From an uncultured Bacilli bacterium (lineage in GTDB: Bacteria; Bacillota_I; Bacilli_A; RF39; UBA660), in contig CAJUKM010000046.1 in the NCBI GenBank assembly GCA_910587535.1, forward strand, positions 1 to 5,729: DNA of 5,729 nucleotides, read 5' to 3'. The notes under the pieces were generated by a model. It ran no database searches. It saw nothing but the letters and a program-made list of their open reading frames with translations, and was not told the origin of the DNA. Positions 1 through 4,925 of the stretch are shown here, one piece after another. The stretch's first letter is position 1. Every line of letters begins with the position of its first letter. The translations under genes were made by a program, and so were the position numbers.

Positions 1-96
1 TCCACAGAGGAAGTCATTTTTTATGTTTTTAAAAACTGTCCTGTGATAAGCCATATACGACTTAGGATTAGACGTTTTGATGAAGTTAGTAATTAA
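1..96 (+). CDS. Possible C-terminal tail of an upstream gene (partial)
   Basis: The first forward frame is open from the left edge for 31 codons and ends with TAA at 94-96. The other two forward frames close within the first 45 bases. The tail reads as a short helix-like stretch (STEEVIFYVFKN) followed by an alternating strand-like stretch (ISHIRLRIRRFDEV), which looks like protein rather than random reading. I do not recognise the family. A hairpin terminator 51 bases downstream, facing the convergent sortase gene, fits a plus-strand gene ending here. A competing minus-strand reading starts at an ATG at 54-52 and stays open to the edge for 18 codons, but it lacks a clear ribosome binding site. 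Confidence 0.4.
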   Translation, partial: STEEVIFYVFKNCPVISHIRLRIRRFDEVSN

Positions 97-146
97 TGAA
101 AAAAATTAAATAGGTACTTTAGTTTGATTTACAAGTTAAAGTTATC

Positions 147-175
147 AAAAAAACCGCATCTTTTTTGGTGCGGTT
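147..175 (-). terminator. Intrinsic terminator of the sortase gene, probably bidirectional
   Basis: The arms AACCGCATC (152-160) and GGTGCGGTT (167-175) form a 9-bp stem with one G-U pair and a 6-base loop. Read on the minus strand, the stem is followed by a run of seven T (complement of 147-153), the standard form for the sortase gene whose stop codon lies 27 bases away. On the plus strand the hairpin is followed by CATTTTTC, so it may also stop transcription of the gene ending at 96, less efficiently. The rest of 97-201 shows no gene or other signal. Confidence 0.9.
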
Positions 176-201
176 CATTTTTCAATTTAGATTTTAGTTT
201 T

Positions 202-1839
202 TTATTGTACTAGTACAGCGTGGACGACGAGTCTACTTTTACCGCTGTTTTGGCAAGTGGAAAGTGTTAACAGTTTATCATTTTCTTTTATCTCTACACC
301 GAAGTCGTAGATGCTTCTGGATTTAATCTTATTTGCAAAAGTTAAGAAATCTTCTTGAGTTTCAAAGGTGTTATAAAGATAGTCGTTCGTAGCGGCGATC
401 TTGTAGATAGAAAATATTCTCCATTGCATATCTTTACTGGATGTATTAAATGTAATGTATTGATTGCTCGCTTTAGTATACCAATTAGGATTTAATGTAG
501 CAGACAAGTTCCCAAACATAAGTTTGTCTTTTGCAATGTTGTGTCCATATATGACGGTATTTTGGTCTAAGTCTGTTGCATTATTTCTATAGTCCATGAA
601 TATCCAACCGAGTGAATTCGAGTGTTTATTGAAGTCGTGGTTGAGATAATAGCTATTATTGGTAGACTGTACTACTGGGTAGTTTACAGTCGTGTTATTT
701 ACAGTAACCCATCCGACGGTATCTCTGTTGGTTTCTTTAAGCACGGATATTACTTTTGCATAATTTTTATAATATGGACTTACATAATTAGATGGTGGAG
801 GAGCAGGAGTCGTCGTAGGTGGAGTTGGTTCTGGAGTTTCTGTATTCTGATCTGGAATGGTATCTTCACTGTCTAAATGTTCAAATTCTTCTAGTAGATC
901 TGCAATATCATCTGTAATAGCATCTATTTGAACTGAACTTTTATATAGGTCGTATTGGTTTATACCATAGCCTAGTAGGCAAGATATAATTATGACTACC
1001 AATATATATTTTAGACTTGCGAAATTTAACAATTTTAAGAAATTGTCGAGTTTGTAGTCTCTCGTATAGTCTATTTTAAAACTGATTTTATTTTTCTTAA
1101 TATATTTACTTTTTTTGACGTATTCTTCGAGCGCATTGAAGTAAGATAGGTTATTAGGTGTACCTTTTATTTCGATAGATATGTTTTTCTTCTTGTTTTC
1201 TCTTAGAAATCTTATGACATTTTTGATAAGATCTAAATTTATATATTCGAAATAAATAGTTTTAAGATATGTATTTATGGACAAGAATTGATCTAAGTCT
1301 TTAAAGTCTATGTCTTGTAAATCATAGTCGATCAAGATCTTTCTTTTATAGAAGACATCCGAATAACTGGTGAGACGATTCTTTCTCAAGAAGTTACTTA
1401 TAAAGAATACTTCGTTTCGCGTCTCTATTTTTACACTTTTGGTCGTATCGATTCTCTCTAAAAGATAAGTGGGAATCGTATAACAGTTTATAACTTTTAG
1501 AGTGTCGTTTTTTAAGATAGCTAAATGAGTATCGAAGTCTATTGCGATATCTGGTTTTATTACGAGTTCTGTGATAGATGGGAGATGATTTAAAAGTTCT
1601 AGAGAACTGAGAATCAATTCTTCTTGCTCGATTATCGCGTGAGTGACATTGTCTGTTTTTAACATCACATTTAGAAAACCTGCAATCAAAGATATGTTGT
1701 TTCTATAATATTTTAGATCGAATATGAGATCGTCCTTAGATATTATATTGGTATTAGAGAGATTTCTAAAAGTGTTGTTTTCGATCTTATACCCGATAAA
1801 AAGAGTGTCGTCATTTATAGTGAATTTAATTTTTTTCAT
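202..1839 (-). CDS. Class B sortase with large N-terminal cytoplasmic domain
   Basis: This is a membrane-anchored transpeptidase that should cleave sorting signals of exported proteins and link them to the cell wall. Residues 355-545 show the class B pattern: VGWV near 375, YYLNHDF (397-403), GWIFMDYRN (411-419), YGHN with catalytic His433, TLSTC with catalytic Cys529, and Arg536. Residues 276-293 form one membrane segment. Residues 329-350 are a Pro/Thr-rich stalk with many TP and PP pairs. Classic SrtB proteins are about 220-250 aa; this one is 545 because about 273 residues precede the membrane segment and should lie in the cytoplasm. That part has repeated leucine/isoleucine-rich strand-helix stretches, vaguely like leucine-rich repeats, and I do not recognise it. 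The ATG at 1839 sits 7 bases after an almost perfect ribosome binding site. Two likely substrates are encoded divergently next door. The class assignment is firm; the N-terminal function is unknown. Confidence 0.93.
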   Translation of the reverse strand: MKKIKFTINDDTLFIGYKIENNTFRNLSNTNIISKDDLIFDLKYYRNNISLIAGFLNVMLKTDNVTHAIIEQEELILSSLELLNHLPSITELVIKPDIAIDFDTHLAILKNDTLKVINCYTIPTYLLERIDTTKSVKIETRNEVFFISNFLRKNRLTSYSDVFYKRKILIDYDLQDIDFKDLDQFLSINTYLKTIYFEYINLDLIKNVIRFLRENKKKNISIEIKGTPNNLSYFNALEEYVKKSKYIKKNKISFKIDYTRDYKLDNFLKLLNFASLKYILVVIIISCLLGYGINQYDLYKSSVQIDAITDDIADLLEEFEHLDSEDTIPDQNTETPEPTPPTTTPAPPPSNYVSPYYKNYAKVISVLKETNRDTVGWVTVNNTTVNYPVVQSTNNSYYLNHDFNKHSNSLGWIFMDYRNNATDLDQNTVIYGHNIAKDKLMFGNLSATLNPNWYTKASNQYITFNTSSKDMQWRIFSIYKIAATNDYLYNTFETQEDFLTFANKIKSRSIYDFGVEIKENDKLLTLSTCQNSGKSRLVVHAVLVQ

Positions 1840-1846
1840 AAATAAA

Positions 1847-1858
1847 GATCACTTCCTT
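1847..1858 (-). promoter_or_regulatory. Ribosome binding site of the sortase gene
   Basis: On the minus strand this reads AAGGAAGTGATC, matching 11 of 12 bases of the full anti-Shine-Dalgarno complement AAGGAGGTGATC. It is 7 bases from the ATG and fixes the start at 1839. Confidence 0.9.
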
Positions 1859-1868
1859 TTATTATATT

Positions 1869-1896
1869 ATCATAAATTTTAAAAAAATTGTGTAAA
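1869..1896 (-). promoter_or_regulatory. Promoter of the sortase gene
   Basis: On the minus strand, TTTACA (1896-1891) and TATGAT (1874-1869) are separated by 16 bases, a good sigma-A type match. Transcription would start near 1862, giving a short leader that contains the ribosome binding site. A second -10-like box, TATAAT (1866-1861), lies just downstream but has no -35 box at a suitable distance and would start transcription almost inside the ribosome binding site. Confidence 0.6.
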
Positions 1897-1903
1897 TGTT
1901 ACA
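1891..1903. promoter_or_regulatory. Candidate operator: inverted repeat TGTAA-ATG-TTACA
   Basis: Two perfect 5-base arms are separated by 3 bases, in the divergent intergenic region between the sortase and the first surface protein. The repeat covers the sortase -35 hexamer and lies about 30 bases upstream of the -10 box of the surface-protein gene. A bound protein could therefore affect both genes. The arms are short and the region is AT-rich, so chance is possible. I do not assign it to a regulator family. Confidence 0.35.
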
Positions 1904-1931
1904 AAAAAAACTGTATTTTTTTGTCGAATAG

Positions 1932-1940
1932 TGTTATATT
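1932..1940 (+). promoter_or_regulatory. Extended -10 promoter of the first surface-protein gene
   Basis: TGTTATATT is an extended -10 element (TG, one base, then TATATT at 1935-1940). No good -35 hexamer is seen at 16-18 bases upstream (the sequence there is near TGTATT), as is common for extended -10 promoters. The start would be near 1947, giving a leader of about 80 bases before the ATG at 2027. Confidence 0.5.
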
Positions 1941-2013
1941 TATGTTAATCATAGGGAGTGATATATAGGAGAATACGTATATTTTGCTTAAAAAGGTCAA
2001 AAATAAAAGAGAA

Positions 2014-2020
2014 AGAGGAA
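2014..2020 (+). promoter_or_regulatory. Ribosome binding site choosing the start at 2027
   Basis: AGAGGAA lies 6 bases before the ATG at 2027. The frame is open further upstream to a GTG at 1958, but that start has no properly spaced ribosome binding site and would put 23 mostly charged residues before a normal signal peptide. Confidence 0.8.
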
Positions 2021-2026
2021 AGTTAT

Positions 2027-3379
2027 ATGAAAAATATATTCAAATACTTAGGTGCATTTGCAATAGCAGGTGTATTAGGATTCAGTAGTGTCGCCGCCGC
2101 AGAAGAACTCAAATGTGAAGAGGGCGAAACTATTCATACAAACTACTATATGTTCTTAGACGTACAGTCTAAAGCTGAATACGATAGAGTAATCGGTTCT
2201 GCAACTACGGAAAGACCATATACACAATGGAATGGTGCTAATAAGTACAACAACATCAAGGGAGGAAAAGGAATAAGTGGAGATATCGGAATTAAAAGAA
2301 ATTCTGAATCTACTAACAGTGGTGCTCCCCAATCTTGGACTGTAGAAGAATACTGGAAGAAGTATTATACAGCTTGGACTAAGAAAGACGCTACAACGAT
2401 GGTCTATACAGATGGCGATGTATCATATATGATGCACGACAAATGGATAGCTTATGGAGACAACTGGTCAAATCCACAAGATAAAGCTCATAGTGACAAC
2501 AGTAGACATGCTGAGTTAATTTCAACTTTGGCAAGCAACATTAGCAATTTAGGAAGTTCTACTTTGGTGAGAAGCGGTACTTCACTACCTGACTCGTTCT
2601 CTACTGTACCTGGAGACTTATGGACTTCACAGAACCAAACATTCGAATGGAAGATTAAGAGAGTATTCGGTCAAAAAGACTTATTAGAAGGTATCAATTT
2701 AGCAGGTGAAACTGTAATCTATTCACCAGCTGTAACTTTCGTACAATTCTGTAAAAAGGGAAGTGGAGGAACTACTAATCCAGATCCTACTCCTACAGAG
2801 AAAAAGGTCGATTACGACAAAAATACGACTGATAAAGTAGATAAAATGCCATCACCACAGAGTCAAACTTTTACAAAATGTATCAACATAGATTCTTCTA
2901 TTCCTGAAAGAGAAGGTTTTAGATTCTTAGGTTGGAATACGAATGGTAGTGCTACTGTAGCCGATCCTAAATTTAATCCGAACAAAGAGTATTGTGGCGA
3001 AAGTGTAATACTACATGCAATTTGGGAAAAGGTAGAAGCTGGGCAATTTACTATCACTTACAATGCAAATGGTGGTAAAGGAGAACCTGCTAAACAAGTA
3101 GGACAAGTAGGAGCAGAACTTACTATTTCTAGTCAAAAACCTACACTATCAGGTAATAAATTCTTGGGATGGAGCAGAGATCCTCAGGCTAAAGAGCCAG
3201 ATCATACATACGATCCTGATCAAAAATATAACGGAAAATATGGTGATATCACTCTATACGCCGTATGGCAACCAGTTACTGGCGTAGTTAGTCACCTTCT
3301 GACTTTTGGTGCAATTACGTTAGCAGCAATAGCTGGTCTAGTAGTAACTAGAAAGAAAAACTTATTTAAGCAAATATAA
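2027..3379 (+). CDS. Sortase-anchored surface protein with two Flg_new-type repeats (QPVTG signal)
   Basis: This 450-aa protein is built for export and wall attachment. Residues 1-25 are a signal peptide (MKN-IFK, hydrophobic core, VAAA before the probable cut near 25/26). Residues 30-242 form a domain I do not recognise, bounded by Cys30 and Cys242, with TNYYMFLD (38-45), a KRNS...SW stretch and PAVTFVQFC at the end. A Gly/Thr/Pro linker (243-259) leads to two listeria-bacteroides (Flg_new, InlB-B-like) repeats at 261-334 and 341-414, each with FLGW in the middle and a closing [HY]A[IV]W. The tail has QPVTG (415-419), a hydrophobic segment (420-441) and RKK plus a short charged end. The next gene is a paralogue with the same order of parts. 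The neighbouring class B sortase is the likely anchoring enzyme (inference). Ligand or role is unknown; adhesion is plausible for such repeats but not shown. Confidence 0.88.
   Translation: MKNIFKYLGAFAIAGVLGFSSVAAAEELKCEEGETIHTNYYMFLDVQSKAEYDRVIGSATTERPYTQWNGANKYNNIKGGKGISGDIGIKRNSESTNSGAPQSWTVEEYWKKYYTAWTKKDATTMVYTDGDVSYMMHDKWIAYGDNWSNPQDKAHSDNSRHAELISTLASNISNLGSSTLVRSGTSLPDSFSTVPGDLWTSQNQTFEWKIKRVFGQKDLLEGINLAGETVIYSPAVTFVQFCKKGSGGTTNPDPTPTEKKVDYDKNTTDKVDKMPSPQSQTFTKCINIDSSIPEREGFRFLGWNTNGSATVADPKFNPNKEYCGESVILHAIWEKVEAGQFTITYNANGGKGEPAKQVGQVGAELTISSQKPTLSGNKFLGWSRDPQAKEPDHTYDPDQKYNGKYGDITLYAVWQPVTGVVSHLLTFGAITLAAIAGLVVTRKKNLFKQI
2807..3268 (+). repeat. Two tandem Flg_new-type repeats within the first surface protein
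   Basis: Unit 1 is residues 261-334 and unit 2 is 341-414, about 74 residues each. Both show a [VI][DT]Y start, a central FLGW, a D...Y stretch and a final AVW/AIW. Unit 1 has a cysteine pair (C285, C323) that unit 2 lacks. The family is known for small beta-grasp-like modules in surface proteins of Gram-positives and Bacteroides. Confidence 0.8.
3269..3376 (+). other. Cell-wall sorting signal QPVTG plus membrane tail
   Basis: QPVTG (residues 415-419) is followed directly by about 22 hydrophobic residues and RKK, the standard three-part sorting signal. The first position is Q rather than L or N, which suits a non-class-A sortase. Confidence 0.8.
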
Positions 3380-3387
3380 TATTTTCT

Positions 3388-3420
3388 AAAAGTAACACAT
3401 AGTTGTTGCTTTTTTTTTTT
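3388..3420 (+). terminator. Intrinsic terminator after the first surface-protein gene
   Basis: The arms AGTAACA (3391-3397) and TGTTGCT (3404-3410) pair with one G-U and a 6-base loop, extended by A3388-3390 against the following T run. An unbroken run of 11 T (3410-3420) follows. It begins 8 bases after the stop codon. Confidence 0.85.
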
Positions 3421-3433
3421 ATTGTGTTAGAAT
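3406..3433 (+). promoter_or_regulatory. Promoter of the second surface-protein gene, overlapping the terminator
   Basis: TTGCTT (3406-3411), 16 bases, then TAGAAT (3428-3433) preceded by TG at 3425-3426, an extended -10 box. The -35 box lies in the descending arm and T run of the preceding terminator. The predicted start is near 3440, about 32 bases before the ATG. TTGTTG at 3403-3408 is an alternative -35 with a less favourable 19-base spacer. Confidence 0.6.
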
Positions 3434-3459
3434 ATACTACCAATGAAAGGAAAAATTTT

Positions 3460-3466
3460 AGGGTGG
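3460..3466 (+). promoter_or_regulatory. Ribosome binding site choosing the start at 3472
   Basis: AGGGTGG ends 5 bases before the ATG at 3472. An in-frame GTG at 3463 with GAAAGGA (3445-3451) 11 bases upstream is a possible alternative that would add only three residues. The open frame also reaches back to 3403, but that start lies inside the terminator and upstream of the predicted transcription start. Confidence 0.65.
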
Positions 3467-3471
3467 TTTTG

Positions 3472-4803
3472 ATGAAAAATTATTTGAAGGCACTAAGTGC
3501 TGCACTTTTGACAGCAGTCTTATGTGTAGGAGGAGTAGATGCTGCTACTGCTTCTAGAAGAATAGATAGTACATCGTGTGATACAATATATACCAATTAT
3601 TATCTGTTTTTAGACGCTAATGAAGCAGCGTTTTATAAGAAAGATAAACTTTCTAATATTACTCACGTAAATGCGGCTGACTTCAGCAATAACTCATATC
3701 AGATATCTAATTTCGATATCAACAATGTCGGATATGGTCAAGTAACTATCAATAGAAACTCTGGTAATTCTAGTGATGGAATAACTTCATGGTCTCTATA
3801 TGACTTTTACGACTATTATTTCGACGTTCTAAATCATAATGGTGCTTATACAAGAGGCACAAACAGTTATATAACACATTATAACTATTATTCATATATG
3901 ACTGGTACAGAAGAAGTAGGTAAAGGTGGACTAAATTTAAGAAATTATCCAATAAGAACACTTGTAAATGCTACATTAGACGCTAATGCGACAATTACGA
4001 GACAAAGTAATTTCTTAAGTACTCCATTTAAGCTTAAAATAGATAGAAGATACTATGGATATCTTACAGATTCTCCGTTAGATTATAATTCAAAAGATTA
4101 TTATCTACATCCAGCTGTTTATTATGTTCAATATTGTAGTAGTAAACCTAAAGAGGTTAAAAAGTACACTGTCGACTATGATGGAAACGGTTCTAATGTA
4201 ACTAATGTTCCTGGTGGAGAGATTATATATGATGGAGATTGTACTTATATATCTAGAAAAGAGCCTAAAAGAGAAGGATATGAATTCTTAGGTTGGAGCG
4301 AAAATCATAAAGATACTACAGGGGATCCGGATTTCGATCCTGGAGATAAGTATTGTGGTGAAAAAGGTGACATCTATCTATTTGCAATATGGAAAGAAAA
4401 AGAAAAACCTGTCGATCCTATCGAAACTTATTATCACATATACTATAGAGCAAATACTTCAGACGTCGTATATGGAATGCCTAACGATGCAACAGTGAAT
4501 ACTAAGGAAGATACTACGATTTCTACGTTAGTTCCTACTAGAGCAGGATATGAATTCTTAGGTTGGAATCCAGATGTTTTAGCTACTACTCCAAACTCAA
4601 ACTATAGAGGTGGATCTATATATGGTGACAGAAAAGATATTACTCTATTTGCAGTTTGGAAGGAAAAGGAAACTACTACTCCTATAATTCCTGATAACCC
4701 TCAAACGGGAATAACCGATTATTTAGTACCATTCGGTGGTGTAGTCGGAGCTTCAGGATTAGGACTAGGCGTTTTAAAGAAGAAAAAGTTTAAACAATTT
4801 TAA
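3472..4803 (+). CDS. Paralogous sortase-anchored surface protein (NPQTG signal)
   Basis: This 443-aa protein has the same plan as its upstream neighbour. Residues 1-24 or 1-27 are a signal peptide (cut after VDA or ATA). Residues 36-222 form the shared unrecognised domain, with TNYYLFLD (41-48), NRNS...SW and PAVYYVQYC ending at Cys222. Two Flg_new-type repeats follow at 233-308 and 320-397, each with YEFLGW and a closing F-A-[IV]-W. A Thr/Pro stretch leads to NPQTG (409-413), a glycine-rich hydrophobic segment (414-435) and the tail KKKKFKQF. NPQTG is close to the NPQTN signal of staphylococcal SrtB and to (S/N/P)PxTG signals of clostridial SrtB, so the neighbouring class B sortase is the likely partner. 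The N-terminal domains of the two paralogues have diverged much more than their repeats, while all four mature cysteines (36, 222, 257, 295) are kept. It is monocistronic by its own promoter and terminator. Ligand unknown. Confidence 0.88.
   Translation: MKNYLKALSAALLTAVLCVGGVDAATASRRIDSTSCDTIYTNYYLFLDANEAAFYKKDKLSNITHVNAADFSNNSYQISNFDINNVGYGQVTINRNSGNSSDGITSWSLYDFYDYYFDVLNHNGAYTRGTNSYITHYNYYSYMTGTEEVGKGGLNLRNYPIRTLVNATLDANATITRQSNFLSTPFKLKIDRRYYGYLTDSPLDYNSKDYYLHPAVYYVQYCSSKPKEVKKYTVDYDGNGSNVTNVPGGEIIYDGDCTYISRKEPKREGYEFLGWSENHKDTTGDPDFDPGDKYCGEKGDIYLFAIWKEKEKPVDPIETYYHIYYRANTSDVVYGMPNDATVNTKEDTTISTLVPTRAGYEFLGWNPDVLATTPNSNYRGGSIYGDRKDITLFAVWKEKETTTPIIPDNPQTGITDYLVPFGGVVGASGLGLGVLKKKKFKQF
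4168..4659 (+). repeat. Two tandem Flg_new-type repeats within the second surface protein
   Basis: Unit 1 covers residues 233-308 and unit 2 about 320-397. The units share an identical 23-bp stretch encoding most of GYEFLGW at 4275-4297 and 4545-4567, offset by exactly 270 bases. Only unit 1 has the cysteine pair (C257, C295). Confidence 0.8.
4696..4800 (+). other. Cell-wall sorting signal NPQTG plus membrane tail
   Basis: NPQTG (residues 409-413) is followed by about 22 mostly hydrophobic, glycine-rich residues and four lysines. The NPQT core matches known class B sortase signals. Confidence 0.88.
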
Positions 4804-4812
4804 TTATTAAGA

Positions 4813-4845
4813 GACGACTATTGACAAACCGAAGTCGTCCTTTTT
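4813..4845 (+). terminator. Intrinsic terminator after the second surface-protein gene
   Basis: Perfect 7-bp arms GACGACT (4813-4819) and AGTCGTC (4833-4839) enclose a 13-base loop and are followed by C and five T. It begins 9 bases after the stop codon and separates the surface-protein gene from the ABC exporter gene. Confidence 0.85.
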
Positions 4846-4847
4846 GT

Positions 4848-4876
4848 TTGACAAAGAAACTAATAGATGCTAGAAT
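4848..4876 (+). promoter_or_regulatory. Near-consensus sigma-A promoter of the ABC exporter gene
   Basis: A perfect TTGACA (4848-4853), a 17-base spacer, and TAGAAT (4871-4876) with an extended TGC just before it. Transcription should start near 4883, leaving a leader of about 43 bases. This is the strongest promoter in the window by match to consensus. Confidence 0.85.
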
Positions 4877-4912
4877 TTATCTAGTTTTGCGTGAGATTAA
4901 GCCTATGATTAG

Positions 4913-4919
4913 AAAGGAA
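4913..4919 (+). promoter_or_regulatory. Ribosome binding site choosing the start at 4926
   Basis: AAAGGAA lies 6 bases before the ATG at 4926. An in-frame ATG at 4905 would add seven residues but has no ribosome binding site upstream. Confidence 0.8.
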
Positions 4920-4925
4920 TTTATT

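Noticed and set aside
622..876. Plus-strand open frame opposite the sortase gene
   Set aside because: It lies antisense to the start of the sortase domain and its Pro/Thr-rich stalk. Its Trp/Ser/Arg-rich composition is the complement of that sequence, and there is no ribosome binding site.
1958..2026. N-terminal extension of the first surface protein from GTG at 1958
   Set aside because: There is no properly spaced ribosome binding site. The 23 added residues are mostly charged and would precede a complete signal peptide, and the ATG at 2027 has AGAGGAA at 6 bases.
3403..3471. Start of the second surface protein at 3403
   Set aside because: It lies inside the terminator hairpin and upstream of the predicted transcription start. 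The signal peptide begins naturally at the ATG at 3472.
3514..3525. Lipoprotein signal (AVLC) in the second surface protein
   Set aside because: The residue before the cysteine is leucine, not the small residue a lipobox needs. The cysteine sits inside the hydrophobic core, and normal cleavage sites follow.
2863..3961. Short minus-strand open frames opposite the two surface genes (2863-3057, 3770-3961)
   Set aside because: Each is wholly inside a well supported coding region with clear domains and has no start signals or recognisable content.
202..4803. Haem-uptake (isd-like) or pilus locus
   Set aside because: Class B sortases often belong to such loci, but no NEAT domain, pilin motif or haem transporter is visible.
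4821..4826. TTGACA in the terminator loop as a -35 box
   Set aside because: No -10-like hexamer lies 16-18 bases downstream (the sequence there is T-rich around TTGTTT). The TTGACA at 4848 has a proper partner.
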